A model generated the notes under the pieces. The model made no database searches. It saw nothing but the letters and a program-made list of their open reading frames with translations, and had not been told where the DNA came from. DNA of 49,932 nt from Alphaproteobacteria bacterium (GTDB lineage: Bacteria > Pseudomonadota > Alphaproteobacteria > Micavibrionales > Micavibrionaceae): the NCBI GenBank assembly GCA_017999645.1, contig JAGNLJ010000014.1, forward strand, positions 1-49,932. Direction: 5' to 3'. Positions 1-9,094 of the stretch are shown piece by piece. How positions within the stretch are numbered: position 1 is the stretch's first letter; the number at the start of each line of letters is the position of its first letter. The translations under genes and the position numbers were made by a program.

Positions 1-243
1 GGTCTTCTGGCTGCGTTGTCATACCTCTTTGGTATTCTGCTTGCCGTTCTCGGCATCATGAAGATCAAAGACCACGTCGAAAACCCCTCGCAAACGCACC
101 TGAAGGACGGCGCAATCCGTCTTCTGGCAGGTGGCGCGCTGTTCGCGATTCCGATCGTCAGCGAAGCGATGTTCTCAACGGTTGGTGTGGGTACCGCATC
201 GCAGGCCGCGACGCTGAAGAAAGTCACCTTCACGACGAACTAA
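1..243 (+). CDS. IcmD/DotP-like type IVB secretion membrane protein (5' end missing)
   Basis: The reading frame is open from base 1, so the gene starts outside the window; 80 residues are visible. There are two hydrophobic stretches, near residues 3-20 and 36-55, separated by a polar loop (KIKDHVENPSQTHLKDG). Small inner-membrane proteins IcmC/DotE and IcmD/DotP of Dot/Icm systems have this hairpin form, with a loop of the type K-x-H-x-(E/D)-N-P-x-Q. In Legionella icmD lies directly before icmJ and icmB, and the next two genes here are icmJ-like and icmB-like, so IcmD is favoured by synteny. Confidence is good for the IcmC/IcmD family and moderate for IcmD itself. Confidence 0.6.
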   Translation, partial: GLLAALSYLFGILLAVLGIMKIKDHVENPSQTHLKDGAIRLLAGGALFAIPIVSEAMFSTVGVGTASQAATLKKVTFTTN

Positions 244-345
244 TACCAGTCTGACTTAAGTGCCGGCCGCCTGCTTCACCGCATGGCGGCCGGTATTTCT
301 AAAGCTTGTCTCTAATTCCGAATCCCGCGCGAACCGGAACATCAG

Positions 346-1056
346 ATGGATCTTTTACCGATCATTTTGGGCACCACGCGCCCCCGCCCACCATCCAGGG
401 CCTCTAAACAGAGCGCCGGTGCGGCGCCTGCTGATAAAAAGATGCCCGCCGCCCTCAAGGCCAGGATATTCGAGCGCGACGGCCATACCTGCCGTTATTG
501 CGGGTTTTTGTCGCGTAAATACCAGGAAATCAATTTTCTCAACGGCGACCGCGACGACTGGTCCGAGAAAAACCTCGTCACTGCCTGCATCTTCTGCCAG
601 CAATGTTTCGTCATGGACGAGATCAGCGCCATGCGCTCTGGCGTCCTTTTATGGCTGCCCGAGATCGAGCAGCATGACCTTCACCATATCGCCCGGGCGA
701 TTTATGTCGCCCGTATCTCGCAGGGACCCGTGGCCGACGCCGCCCGCAAGGCGCTGGATTCCCTGATGGCCCGGCGCGAAGAGGTCAAAAAGCGCATCAG
801 TACAGACAATCCTTATATCCTCTCGACGGTGCTGCGCGACTATCTCGGATCCAAACATTACGAAATGCGGGCAAAAAAGCTCAAAGGCGTCCGGGTTTTT
901 CCCCTGGACCGCCGCATCATCAAGGAAGCGGACCTCGAGTTTAACCAGTTCCCCCAGATCCTTGCTTACTGGCGCTCCAAGGACGGGCCGTTCGGGGGCA
1001 AGGCGCCTCTTCAGTGGATTTCCCTCTATAAAGAAATCATGGGCAAGGCCGCCTGA
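346..1056 (+). CDS. icmJ: IcmJ/DotN-like zinc protein of the type IVB coupling complex
   Basis: 236 residues. A basic, proline-rich N-terminus is followed near residues 40-90 by an HNH-like zinc module: ERDGHTCRYCG, then N-x-L-V-T-A-C-I-F-C-Q-Q-C. This is the CxxC...CxxC arrangement of DotN/IcmJ, which in Legionella belongs to the DotL coupling complex and is not thought to act as a nuclease. It lies between an IcmD-like gene and the IcmB ATPase, the Legionella order icmD-icmJ-icmB. An HNH endonuclease would be the alternative reading from sequence alone; the neighbourhood argues for IcmJ. Confidence 0.75.
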   Translation: MDLLPIILGTTRPRPPSRASKQSAGAAPADKKMPAALKARIFERDGHTCRYCGFLSRKYQEINFLNGDRDDWSEKNLVTACIFCQQCFVMDEISAMRSGVLLWLPEIEQHDLHHIARAIYVARISQGPVADAARKALDSLMARREEVKKRISTDNPYILSTVLRDYLGSKHYEMRAKKLKGVRVFPLDRRIIKEADLEFNQFPQILAYWRSKDGPFGGKAPLQWISLYKEIMGKAA

Positions 1057-1196
1057 TTCCGGCTGTCCGGGAATCGCGGCGGGAATCACTCTCAAAGCCG
1101 TGAAAAATATGGGTAATACCTCTATGCGCCCTAGGCGGCGCACATGTGGTAAGATATATTAGAACGTTGATTTATATATTCAGTTAAAGATCCGGC

Positions 1197-4100
1197 ATGA
1201 ATGTTTTTCAAAAAATACTGGCGCCCTTTCAAAAAGCTTTCCGGCAGTCAGTTTCGTCGTTTATTCAGCTTGAAACCTCTGACGATGAGATCACTCTGGT
1301 TTCCACGGATGGGTCGCTTGTCACCTATCTGAAAGTCGAAGGCAGCCGGCAGATCATCGGCGAGGAGGAATTCAAGAAAATCGTTGAAGGCGCAACGATC
1401 AAGGTCGGATCGCGTTTCGATCGCCAGGGCCACGCCATGCAGGTCTATTTCGCGCGCGACCCGAACCGCATCCGCGAGCAACTCGAAGAATTGATGCGCC
1501 CGAGCCGCGTCTCCGCCAACAATATCGGCATCGATCTCGACGACCTTTTTGAAGAGCGCTTACGTCACCTCCAGCGTTTCTGCACGCATGAAGAATCCTA
1601 TTTCGTGCTCTGGACGCGTCCAAGCGTCCTGACCAAGACCGAATTCCAGAGATCTTCGAAGGAGGCAAAGCAGAAAGCCAAAGACTGGATCAACGCGCCC
1701 TTCGCGCAATACCCGAACGCCGCGCTTGAGCCCTTGCGCACGCGTCACCGCAGCTTCGTGACCGCCATTACATCCGCAATGGACGAGCTTGGCATACGCT
1801 GCAACATTCTCGAAGTGCATGACGCCGCGCGCGCCGTACGGAATAATCTTTTCCCCGATCACGGGCATAATAAATGGCGGCCGTGCCTGCCCGGCGACCC
1901 GATTCCGCCGCGCACGCCGACGAGCAAAGTCGATCTTTCCGACCTTCTTTGGCCGAGCCTTGCAAACCAGATTTCCGCCGCCGATGCGCGCACGCTCGGC
2001 AAATCTTTGGTAAGAATCGGCAACACGTTCTGGTCAGGCGCCGACATGACGCTCGGTCCCATGGACGCCACGGCATTCCCGATTCTGCTGAATCGCCTGG
2101 TCGAAGCCGACATTCCTTTCCGCATCGCGTTCCTGCTCGAAGGGGGCGGCGTTTACGCGACGTCGTTCCGCGCGTTCATTGCAACAATTCTGGGGCCGAC
2201 CAACTCCTACAACAAGCAGATAAAATATTCGCTCGAGGGCCTGCAAGCGATGGCGCGTAGCGAGCCTGTCGTGCGTATCCGCATATCGTTTGCAACATGG
2301 TGCACGTACGACCAGCGCAACGACATCATGGATCAGCTCTCGGTTCTTCTGCAGGCGGTTGAATCCTGGGGCTACTGCCAGGTCAGCGAATTCTCGGGCG
2401 ACCCGCTCGACTGCGTCATGTCTTCCGCGATGGGCATTCATTGCGGCGGCACTGGGCCGACCGGAATCGCGCCGATGACAGAGATGATGAAACTCATGCC
2501 CTGGCAGCGGCCTTCAAGCCCGTTCAGCGCGGGCTCGATGATTTTCCGCACGCCGGACGGCAAAGTCTGGCCGTACCAGACCGGCACGAACCTGACCACC
2601 ACGTGGTTCGACCTGATCTTCGCGCAGCCGGGCGCCGGTAAATCCGTTTTGCTGAACTCGCTTAACTTAAGCACCTGCGTTGGGCCGGGCCTTTCGAAGC
2701 TCCCTTATGTGGCCGTCATCGATATCGGCCCTTCTTCCTCGGGGCTTATTTCCATGATCCGCGAGGCGCTGCCGCTCAACCGCCAGCAGGAAGCGGCCTA
2801 TTACCGCCTGCAGATGGCGCACCGTTTCGCGATCAATCCGTTCGATACGCAGCTCGGCTGCCGCGCGCCGCTGCCGGATGAGCGCAGCTACCTTGTCGAA
2901 CTCCTCACACTTCTTTGCACGCCGCCGGGCTTTGAAAAACCCTATGACGGCATGCAGCAGCTTTGCGGCCTTGTCGTCGATGAAATGTACCGCTGGCGCG
3001 ACGACCGCGCCGCCAACGCCGAAGCGCGCCCGTATCTGCCGCGCCTTGATTCCGAAGTCGACGAGGCGCTTGCCCGCTTCAACGTGCACCTGCCTGCCGA
3101 CCCGTACTGGTGGGATGTCGTCGACAAGATGTACGAGCTCGAGCAGTACCATATCGCACATGTCGCGCAGCGCCACGCGGTGCCGACCCTGAACGATTCC
3201 ATCACTGCCTCGCGCAGGCCGCAGATTCACTCGCTTCTTGAGCAGACTTCCGTCGGCTTCAGCTTCGAGACCGTTATCGCGGCTTTCGAGCGGATGGTCA
3301 CGTCAGCGATCCGCGAATTCCCGATCCTGTCTTCCGTCACGCAGTTCGACATTGCGAATGCCCGCGTCTGCTCGCTTGACCTCATGGACGTCGCGCCGCA
3401 GGGCGATGAATCCGCCGACCGCCAGACGGCTATCATGTATATGCTGGCCCGGCATGCCTTGGTGCGCAGCTGGTGGCTCGGCAAGGAAGCGCTGGTTCAT
3501 ATTCCTGAAAAATTCAGGCCTTACCACGAACTGCGCCTGCAGGAGATCAGTGAAATTCCGAAAAGACTTTGCTACGACGAATTCCACCGCACAAGCAGAT
3601 CGCACTCGGTCCGGAACCAGGTCGTGCGCGACGTCCGCGAAGGGCGTAAGCGCGGCGTGCAGATTATCCTGTCCTCGCAGCTTCTCGATGACTTTTCCAA
3701 AGACATGGTCGACCTCGCGACGGGCGTATGGATTCTGGGTACCGCCATTTCCGACCGCGCCGTCGACGACGTGCAGGAGCGTTTTGGCCTGTCCGAGACC
3801 GCGCGCTACATCATCCGTAACAAACTGACCGGCCCCAAAGCCATCGGCGCGCCGGCGCTGCTGGTTCTCGGAACCATCGAGGGCCGTTATGAACAACACC
3901 TCTTCAACACGCTCGGCCCCATCGAGCTGTGGGCACTTTCAACCTCGAGCGAAGACGTCGCCATCCGCAATCGCCTGTACCTAAAGCTCGGCGCGGGCCG
4001 CGCGCGGCAAATGCTCGCCGTCACCTTCCCCGGCGGCAGCGCCCGTACGGAACTTCGCCGCCGCGTTCTCGCGAAAACCGAGAGCGGCGAGACGCGCGGC

Positions 4101-4205
4101 GCAATGATCAGCGCCGTCATCGAGGAAATCGTCGACGAAATCATCGTCGCCAGCAAGGCAGCTTCCAAAGAGGAAGGAACAGGGCGAGTCAGGATTGCAG
4201 CATGA
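1197..4205 (+). CDS. icmB: IcmB/DotO, VirB4-like ATPase of type IVB secretion
   Basis: 1002 residues, the usual length for IcmB/DotO. This cytoplasmic ATPase energises Dot/Icm assembly and substrate transfer. A Walker A motif (AQPGAGKSVLLN) lies near residue 479 and a Walker B-like CYDEFHR near residue 792. The region between them contains the long insertion typical of IcmB. The preceding gap holds an AT-rich stretch (TTTATATATTCAGTTAAAG) that may carry a promoter. The stop overlaps the next start by four bases (ATGA), which implies translational coupling. No frameshift or missing key residue was seen. Confidence 0.9.
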   Translation: MNVFQKILAPFQKAFRQSVSSFIQLETSDDEITLVSTDGSLVTYLKVEGSRQIIGEEEFKKIVEGATIKVGSRFDRQGHAMQVYFARDPNRIREQLEELMRPSRVSANNIGIDLDDLFEERLRHLQRFCTHEESYFVLWTRPSVLTKTEFQRSSKEAKQKAKDWINAPFAQYPNAALEPLRTRHRSFVTAITSAMDELGIRCNILEVHDAARAVRNNLFPDHGHNKWRPCLPGDPIPPRTPTSKVDLSDLLWPSLANQISAADARTLGKSLVRIGNTFWSGADMTLGPMDATAFPILLNRLVEADIPFRIAFLLEGGGVYATSFRAFIATILGPTNSYNKQIKYSLEGLQAMARSEPVVRIRISFATWCTYDQRNDIMDQLSVLLQAVESWGYCQVSEFSGDPLDCVMSSAMGIHCGGTGPTGIAPMTEMMKLMPWQRPSSPFSAGSMIFRTPDGKVWPYQTGTNLTTTWFDLIFAQPGAGKSVLLNSLNLSTCVGPGLSKLPYVAVIDIGPSSSGLISMIREALPLNRQQEAAYYRLQMAHRFAINPFDTQLGCRAPLPDERSYLVELLTLLCTPPGFEKPYDGMQQLCGLVVDEMYRWRDDRAANAEARPYLPRLDSEVDEALARFNVHLPADPYWWDVVDKMYELEQYHIAHVAQRHAVPTLNDSITASRRPQIHSLLEQTSVGFSFETVIAAFERMVTSAIREFPILSSVTQFDIANARVCSLDLMDVAPQGDESADRQTAIMYMLARHALVRSWWLGKEALVHIPEKFRPYHELRLQEISEIPKRLCYDEFHRTSRSHSVRNQVVRDVREGRKRGVQIILSSQLLDDFSKDMVDLATGVWILGTAISDRAVDDVQERFGLSETARYIIRNKLTGPKAIGAPALLVLGTIEGRYEQHLFNTLGPIELWALSTSSEDVAIRNRLYLKLGAGRARQMLAVTFPGGSARTELRRRVLAKTESGETRGAMISAVIEEIVDEIIVASKAASKEEGTGRVRIAA

Positions 4206-4954
4206 CCGAGGAAAAAGGCCCAGGCGGCCCCAAGCCTGAAGCCGCGCCGCAGGAGACATCAGCTCCGCAACAACAGCAGCAACCTGCCGCGTCCCAAATA
4301 TCTTCATCTTCTCCTTCCGCCGCGCAGGCCTCCATGGGGCCTCTCAAGCCGCCGCCCGATAACGAGTTCAAGGGCCGCGAGATCGTTGGCAAAAGAAAGA
4401 AAACCAAGAAACAAAAAGCCGCCAAAACGCAGGTCGACGAACAGATCGACGCCGCAATCGCGCAAAGCAGTATCCATGAAAGAAAAAGGGCGCAGCGTAA
4501 GGCAAAGTTTTACTTCGCCATGGGCGTGGGCGTGATCGTCCTCCTTTCCTACTCCGTTCACTGGCTGATGAAGCCTTATCAGGGCGGTCTGGCCTTCGGC
4601 ATCTGCAAGGTTTTTCTCGAGGGCGTTACGCGCTATCCCGATCATTTGCGCCTGAGCACGGTTGAAGAGTTCGAAACCTCGGTCCGCATCTGGTATACGC
4701 AAGTGGATTCGTTTGGCGAATACCGCATGGAGCCTATCCAGTGCTATTACAAAAACGACCCCGAGCGCGGCACCGTTGTTGATAAAATTACGATTAACCG
4801 CCGCGAGCTGGACCCAAGGCTGGTCGATAATTTCAACCGCGCCCTTCCCTCGATCTCTGCTTTCCCCATCAATACGGACATCCCTGCGCCGCTGCCCGAC
4901 AGCCTGCAGGATCTGCAGATCGACACGCAGAAATACAGGAAGCCCATACTCTAA
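4202..4954 (+). CDS. Single-pass membrane protein coupled to icmB
   Basis: 250 residues from the ATG that overlaps the icmB stop; an upstream extension in the same frame would run inside icmB and is rejected. Residues 1-60 are rich in Pro, Gln and Ala, residues 60-100 are lysine-rich and cytoplasmic in character, and one transmembrane helix lies near residues 103-122. About 125 residues of presumably periplasmic domain follow, with two cysteines. No family was recognised. Position suggests an accessory protein of the Dot/Icm-like apparatus, but no Dot/Icm subunit could be assigned. The stop overlaps the following start (TAATG). Confidence 0.7.
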   Translation: MTEEKGPGGPKPEAAPQETSAPQQQQQPAASQISSSSPSAAQASMGPLKPPPDNEFKGREIVGKRKKTKKQKAAKTQVDEQIDAAIAQSSIHERKRAQRKAKFYFAMGVGVIVLLSYSVHWLMKPYQGGLAFGICKVFLEGVTRYPDHLRLSTVEEFETSVRIWYTQVDSFGEYRMEPIQCYYKNDPERGTVVDKITINRRELDPRLVDNFNRALPSISAFPINTDIPAPLPDSLQDLQIDTQKYRKPIL

Positions 4955-5994
4955 TGGAATACAGGACTCTCGGCCGCACAGGCCTCAAGGTCAGCCTCAT
5001 CGGCCTCGGCACCATGACGTGGGGCAATCAGAATACGGAATCCGACGGCCACGCGCAGATGGATTACGCCATCACGCAGGGAATCAATTTCTTCGACACC
5101 GCTGAAATGTACGCCGTGCCGCCGAGCGCGGAAACCTGCGGCATGACTGAAACCATCATCGGTACATGGTTCAAAGCCCGTAAAAACCGGGATAAAATCA
5201 TTCTCGCCAGCAAAATCGCCGGGCCGGTTTTATCGTGGGTGCGCGGCGGCAAGGCACGCATCGACCGTGAGAATATTCTGAAGGCGATTGAAGATTCTCT
5301 GAAAAGACTTCAAACCGATTACATCGATCTCTATCAATTGCACTGGCCGAACCGCGAGGATTATCATTTCGGCAATTACTGGAAGTATTCGCCAGATTTT
5401 GAAACGAAAGCTGTTGAAGATAATTTTCTTGAGGTCCTGCAGACGCTGAATGATCTGGTCAAAGCGGGGAAAATTCGTCATGTCGGCCTGTCGAACGAAA
5501 CCGCATGGGGTACGCTTCAATATCTGCGGCTGGCCGAGAAGCATAACCTGCCGCGCATGCAATCGATACAGAATGAATATTCGCTGATCTGCCGCCGCTT
5601 CGATCACGACCTCGCCGAGGTCGCAATGCATGAGGATTGCGGGCTGCTCGCCTGGTCGCCGCTCAGCCGTGGAATCTTGAGCGGTAAATATATCGATGGC
5701 GCCAGGCCGCCCGGCGCGCGCCTCTCGCTGGAGACGCGGCACGAACACCGCGACGGCGTGAAAACAAATGACGCGGTGAAATCTTATTTGGGAGTCGCGA
5801 AGAAACACGGGTTAAACGTCTGCCAGATGGCGCTCGCCTTCGTGAATCAAAAACCGTTTGTCACCTCGACGCTCATCGGCGCAACGACGATGGAGCAGCT
5901 CAAAACCAATATCGATTCCATCAAACTGAAACTCTCGAACGACGTGCTCGCCGACATCGAAGCCGTCCGCCGCCTTAACCCGGTTCCGTATTAA
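4954..5994 (+). CDS. tas: NADP(H)-dependent aldo-keto reductase, Tas family
   Basis: 346 residues, the same length as E. coli Tas. The TIM-barrel aldo-keto reductase signature is present: LGRTGLKVSLIGLGTMTWG at the N-terminus, the catalytic Asp and Tyr in FFDTAEMY near residue 50, the catalytic Lys in ILASKIAG near residue 88, and His in YQLHWPN near residue 130. The long loop around residues 35-60 (VPPSAETCGMTET) is typical of Tas-like members. The start codon overlaps the stop of the preceding gene by one base, although a link to secretion is not obvious. The substrate cannot be predicted. Confidence 0.9.
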   Translation: MEYRTLGRTGLKVSLIGLGTMTWGNQNTESDGHAQMDYAITQGINFFDTAEMYAVPPSAETCGMTETIIGTWFKARKNRDKIILASKIAGPVLSWVRGGKARIDRENILKAIEDSLKRLQTDYIDLYQLHWPNREDYHFGNYWKYSPDFETKAVEDNFLEVLQTLNDLVKAGKIRHVGLSNETAWGTLQYLRLAEKHNLPRMQSIQNEYSLICRRFDHDLAEVAMHEDCGLLAWSPLSRGILSGKYIDGARPPGARLSLETRHEHRDGVKTNDAVKSYLGVAKKHGLNVCQMALAFVNQKPFVTSTLIGATTMEQLKTNIDSIKLKLSNDVLADIEAVRRLNPVPY

Positions 5995-6011
5995 GATATT
6001 GATTTTGTTTA

Positions 6012-7163
6012 TTATTTAGGCAGTAAAATCCAGTAGTGCCCCTTGGCTTTCATGGGCCCGGCCAGTTGTTCTGCCTGCTCGCCGTAACCCCAGAATACAT
6101 CGCCGCGCACGGGGCCGCGGATCGCGCCGCCGGTGTCCTGCATGACCATGAGATTGCGCAAACGGTTTTGCCCGTTCACCGCGTAATCGATATCCACCCA
6201 TACCGGCGCGCCGTACGGGAACAGCGAATGATCGACCGCCAGTGAATGATACGGCGTCAGCGTTACGCCTTCACCGCCGTCAGGGCCATCTTTCTCAAGC
6301 GTCTTGAAAAACACATACGAACGATTGGTGTTCATGATTTCATCCGCCTGCTGCGGGTGCGCGGCCAGCCAGTCACGGATTGCCTGCATCGAAACATTTT
6401 CTTTCGTCAGTTCACCGCGCGCGATGAGCTCCTTCCCAATCGCTGTATAAATATGCCCGTTCTGCCCGGCATAACCGATGCGCATCACGCCGCCTTCTTT
6501 CAGCTGCACAACGCCCGAGCCCTGGATCTGCACGAAGAACGCATCGACCGCGTCATCCACCCAAACCAATACCTTGTCATTATGCGGCCACTGCCCGGCG
6601 ACGATTTTCGCGCGATCTTCGTAGGGTTTTAAATTTCCTTCCACGACACGGCCCGCGATGCGCTGGCCTTTCAATTCATCGCGGAACTGGCCGAGATCGA
6701 CCATCACGAGATCATCCGGCCTCGTGTATAACGGGATATTATTAACGGCATCGCGCGTGAGCGAACCACGTAAGGACGCCTCGTAATAGCCGGTAAACAA
6801 GCCTTCCGGCTCGCGCCCTGCTGAAACCGCGTAGGGTTTGAAATTCGATTCAAAGAACTGGCGTAATGCTTTTGCATCGTCTTTGGGAACGCCCGCAAGG
6901 CCTGCGCAAATTCTCTGCCAGTCGCCATACGTTTTTGCCTCGGGAATTTCGCTGAAATTTTTCGCCGGGTCATTCTTCATTATACGCACGCAGGATTTTC
7001 CGAACGCATCCGCCGCGCGGATATAAACCGATGAATCGCCCCACGCGGGCAGCGCGTTGAACCCGACCTCTTTCAGAACACGTTGCGGTTTTTCCTCCGC
7101 AGGCGGCAGCTTGGTCGCACACGCGGCAAGGAAAAGAAGCAAAATGATATAAGGAATGCGCAT
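6012..7163 (-). CDS. mltA: Membrane-bound lytic murein transglycosylase A
   Basis: 383 residues. MltA cleaves peptidoglycan glycan strands to 1,6-anhydromuropeptides at the outer membrane. A lipoprotein signal is visible (MRIPYIILLLFLAACA, Cys near residue 16). The MltA core includes GLFTGYYEASLRGS near residue 120, the IQGSGVVQL stretch and the C-terminal 3D domain with MVMQDTGGAIRGPVRGDVFWG, whose aspartates are catalytic in the family. The ATG at 7163 was chosen over the TTG one codon upstream. It follows timA almost without a gap, a conserved alphaproteobacterial pair. Confidence 0.95.
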   Translation of the reverse strand: MRIPYIILLLFLAACATKLPPAEEKPQRVLKEVGFNALPAWGDSSVYIRAADAFGKSCVRIMKNDPAKNFSEIPEAKTYGDWQRICAGLAGVPKDDAKALRQFFESNFKPYAVSAGREPEGLFTGYYEASLRGSLTRDAVNNIPLYTRPDDLVMVDLGQFRDELKGQRIAGRVVEGNLKPYEDRAKIVAGQWPHNDKVLVWVDDAVDAFFVQIQGSGVVQLKEGGVMRIGYAGQNGHIYTAIGKELIARGELTKENVSMQAIRDWLAAHPQQADEIMNTNRSYVFFKTLEKDGPDGGEGVTLTPYHSLAVDHSLFPYGAPVWVDIDYAVNGQNRLRNLMVMQDTGGAIRGPVRGDVFWGYGEQAEQLAGPMKAKGHYWILLPK

Positions 7164-7166
7164 CAA

Positions 7167-7901
7167 TTATTGAATCGTATTGGGCAGGATTTTGTTATCG
7201 TCCTCGAAATCGCCGCGCGTCTCGATCACCAGCCAGCGCGGGTCGCGCGATTTGGTGTCGCGGCTGAAGGTCCAGACATCGCGCATGGCGGTCAGTTTTT
7301 CCGGGTGGCCGTCAATGATTTCCCCCGCAGAATTCCGTGTGACGGAAACCTCGTCGGCGGTGAAGCGCACGGTGATATTCGCTTTGCTGCGGGCGCTGAC
7401 TCCCGCTTCGATCGCCTCGGCCTTGCGGATGGCGCGGATCTGCGTTTCCTGTTTTTCGCCGCGCTGTTCGCGCGCGGTAATGGCGGCCTCGAAGGCGTGG
7501 TAAACGGCAGGGCCGAGCAAATCCTTGAGCGTCTCGCGGTCGCCCGCGGCAAAGGCCTCGACGATAATTGCAAACGCTTCCTGCGCGCCGTCCATGAAAA
7601 AGCCGACATCGAATTCACGGTCGACGCGGGCGATATCGATCAGCCCCGCTTCAACGCCAGCTCCATCGATGGAAATTTTGCCGCCGGAATCAGCCGCGAG
7701 TTTTTTGACGCGGTCTTCGCCGGTCATTTCGCGCTCTTCCTCTGCGAAGGGATTCATATTGTCGGGGTTTGCCTCAAGAGGCGGGCGGGTCAGGGGATTG
7801 TCGCGCTGGCGCTCATCGCCGTGACGGGTGCCGAGAATGCTGCGCAGCCAGAAGACGAGGCCCGCGGCCACCAGGGCATAAACCAGGAGATCTGCTGTCA
7901 T
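7167..7901 (-). CDS. timA: Tim44-like domain inner-membrane protein
   Basis: 244 residues. One N-terminal membrane segment (residues 4-19, LLVYALVAAGLVFWLRS), a charged linker to about residue 90, then a Tim44-like domain with the pattern FLDGAQEAFxxIVEAFAAGDxxTLKDLL (here FMDGAQEAFAIIVEAF). Tim44-domain proteins of Alphaproteobacteria are inner-membrane proteins related to the matrix-side Tim44 of mitochondria; TimA-type members have been linked to the cell envelope. It is co-directional with mltA and divergent from fxsA. The start ATG is followed directly by the hydrophobic segment. Confidence 0.88.
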   Translation of the reverse strand: MTADLLVYALVAAGLVFWLRSILGTRHGDERQRDNPLTRPPLEANPDNMNPFAEEEREMTGEDRVKKLAADSGGKISIDGAGVEAGLIDIARVDREFDVGFFMDGAQEAFAIIVEAFAAGDRETLKDLLGPAVYHAFEAAITAREQRGEKQETQIRAIRKAEAIEAGVSARSKANITVRFTADEVSVTRNSAGEIIDGHPEKLTAMRDVWTFSRDTKSRDPRWLVIETRGDFEDDNKILPNTIQ

Positions 7902-7995
7902 ATTGTCCTGTTTTTCCGGTTCTTTGACTTTATATAACTATTCTACCATATTCCGTATCTACATTAATGCCCGGAGCGCAAAGGACAAGGGTTTT

Positions 7996-8439
7996 ATGCC
8001 ATTTTATGTTCTGTTTATTATCTTCCCGTTGATGGAACTCTGGGCTTTTGTCGAGGTCTGCGGTGAAATCGGCTTTATCACCGCTGTCCTGCTTTTGATC
8101 GCGAGCGCGCTTGTCGGCGGGGCGTTGGTCCGCTACCAGGGTTTCCAGACCGTCCTTGCCATGCATGACGCCTTCGACCGGGGCCGCGTTCCGGCGGGCG
8201 AGTTGTTCGACGGTTTCTGTATTGTTGCCGCGGGCGTGCTTTTGATCGCGCCGGGCTTCATCAGCGACGTTCTGGCTATTTTGCTGCTGGTGCCGCGCCT
8301 GCGGGGGCTTTTGAAATCCTTCCTGCGCCGTCGGCCCGGCTGGACCAGCGCCGATTCAGGCATTATCGAGGGCGAATACGAGCGCATTGACGACGAACCC
8401 AGGGCCATTAGCGAGCCCAATAGCTCAAATCCTCCTTGA
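7996..8439 (+). CDS. fxsA: FxsA family inner-membrane protein
   Basis: 147 residues from the ATG at 7996 (MPFYVLFIIFPLMELWAF); an in-frame extension upstream to 7903 is polar and tyrosine-rich and unlikely to be translated. FxsA proteins are small cytoplasmic-membrane proteins; E. coli FxsA eases phage F exclusion when overproduced. Hydrophobic helices lie near residues 3-20, 25-45 and 73-100, followed by an acidic hydrophilic tail. It is divergent from timA and directly precedes secB, the common order in Alphaproteobacteria. Confidence 0.9.
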   Translation: MPFYVLFIIFPLMELWAFVEVCGEIGFITAVLLLIASALVGGALVRYQGFQTVLAMHDAFDRGRVPAGELFDGFCIVAAGVLLIAPGFISDVLAILLLVPRLRGLLKSFLRRRPGWTSADSGIIEGEYERIDDEPRAISEPNSSNPP

Positions 8440-8500
8440 GAGTCCTGTAAAATTAGTGATAATCAGCAGAGCCTAATAAAAAAACAGGGGTTTCTTAGTC

Positions 8501-9052
8501 ATGGCTGACAAAAAAGACAAAAAGCCGGAAAACGGCGCGCCGACAGGCGAGCGTAAAACCACGCAGATGAACCAGAGCGACATGCCGATCACTATCCTCG
8601 CGCAATATGTGCGCGACCTGTCCTTTGAAAATCCGAATACGCCTGATTCCCTTCGCGCCGGTCAGGGCGCGCCCGAGATGAACATCCATATCGGCATGGA
8701 CGCCCGCAAGATCGAGGATGCGAATATTCCGAATTTATATGAAGTTGTTCTGAACGCGCGCGCCGAGGCCTCGCGCAAGGAGCAGCCGGTGTTCATCGCC
8801 GAAATTCTTTACGGCGTCACGGTTTCGATTAATGAAAAAGTCCCCGAGGAAAATCACCACCCATTATTGCTGATCGAAATCCCGCACCAGGCTTTCCCGC
8901 ATGTCCGTCAGATTTTGAGTGACCTCACCATGCAGGGCGGCTATCCGCCATTACTTTTGAACCCTGTCGATTTCCACGCGCTTTACAGCCAGCGTTTCGC
9001 CGCCGAAATGGCAAAGAGCCGTGAAGAGTCCAAGGAAGAAAAATCCGAGTAG
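8501..9052 (+). CDS. secB: Protein-export chaperone SecB
   Basis: 183 residues; E. coli SecB has 155, and the excess lies in a lysine-rich N-terminal tail and a charged C-terminus. The SecB core starts with ILAQYVRDLSFENPN and includes FIAEILYGVTVSI, the acidic NEKVPEENHHPLLLIEIPHQAFPHVRQI stretch split by a proline turn, and GGYPPLLLNPVDFHALY. SecB is a cytosolic tetramer that holds preproteins unfolded and delivers them to SecA. The ATG follows 61 bases after fxsA, with an AGGGGTTT-like element upstream. Confidence 0.95.
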   Translation: MADKKDKKPENGAPTGERKTTQMNQSDMPITILAQYVRDLSFENPNTPDSLRAGQGAPEMNIHIGMDARKIEDANIPNLYEVVLNARAEASRKEQPVFIAEILYGVTVSINEKVPEENHHPLLLIEIPHQAFPHVRQILSDLTMQGGYPPLLLNPVDFHALYSQRFAAEMAKSREESKEEKSE

Positions 9053-9094
9053 ATTCCGCCGGGGACACCGCCGGACAAGGCCGCAGTTCAAAAA

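Noticed and set aside
9053-9094. CCGCCGG repeats after secB as a hairpin terminator
   Set aside because: The two copies are direct, not inverted, and no T-run follows.
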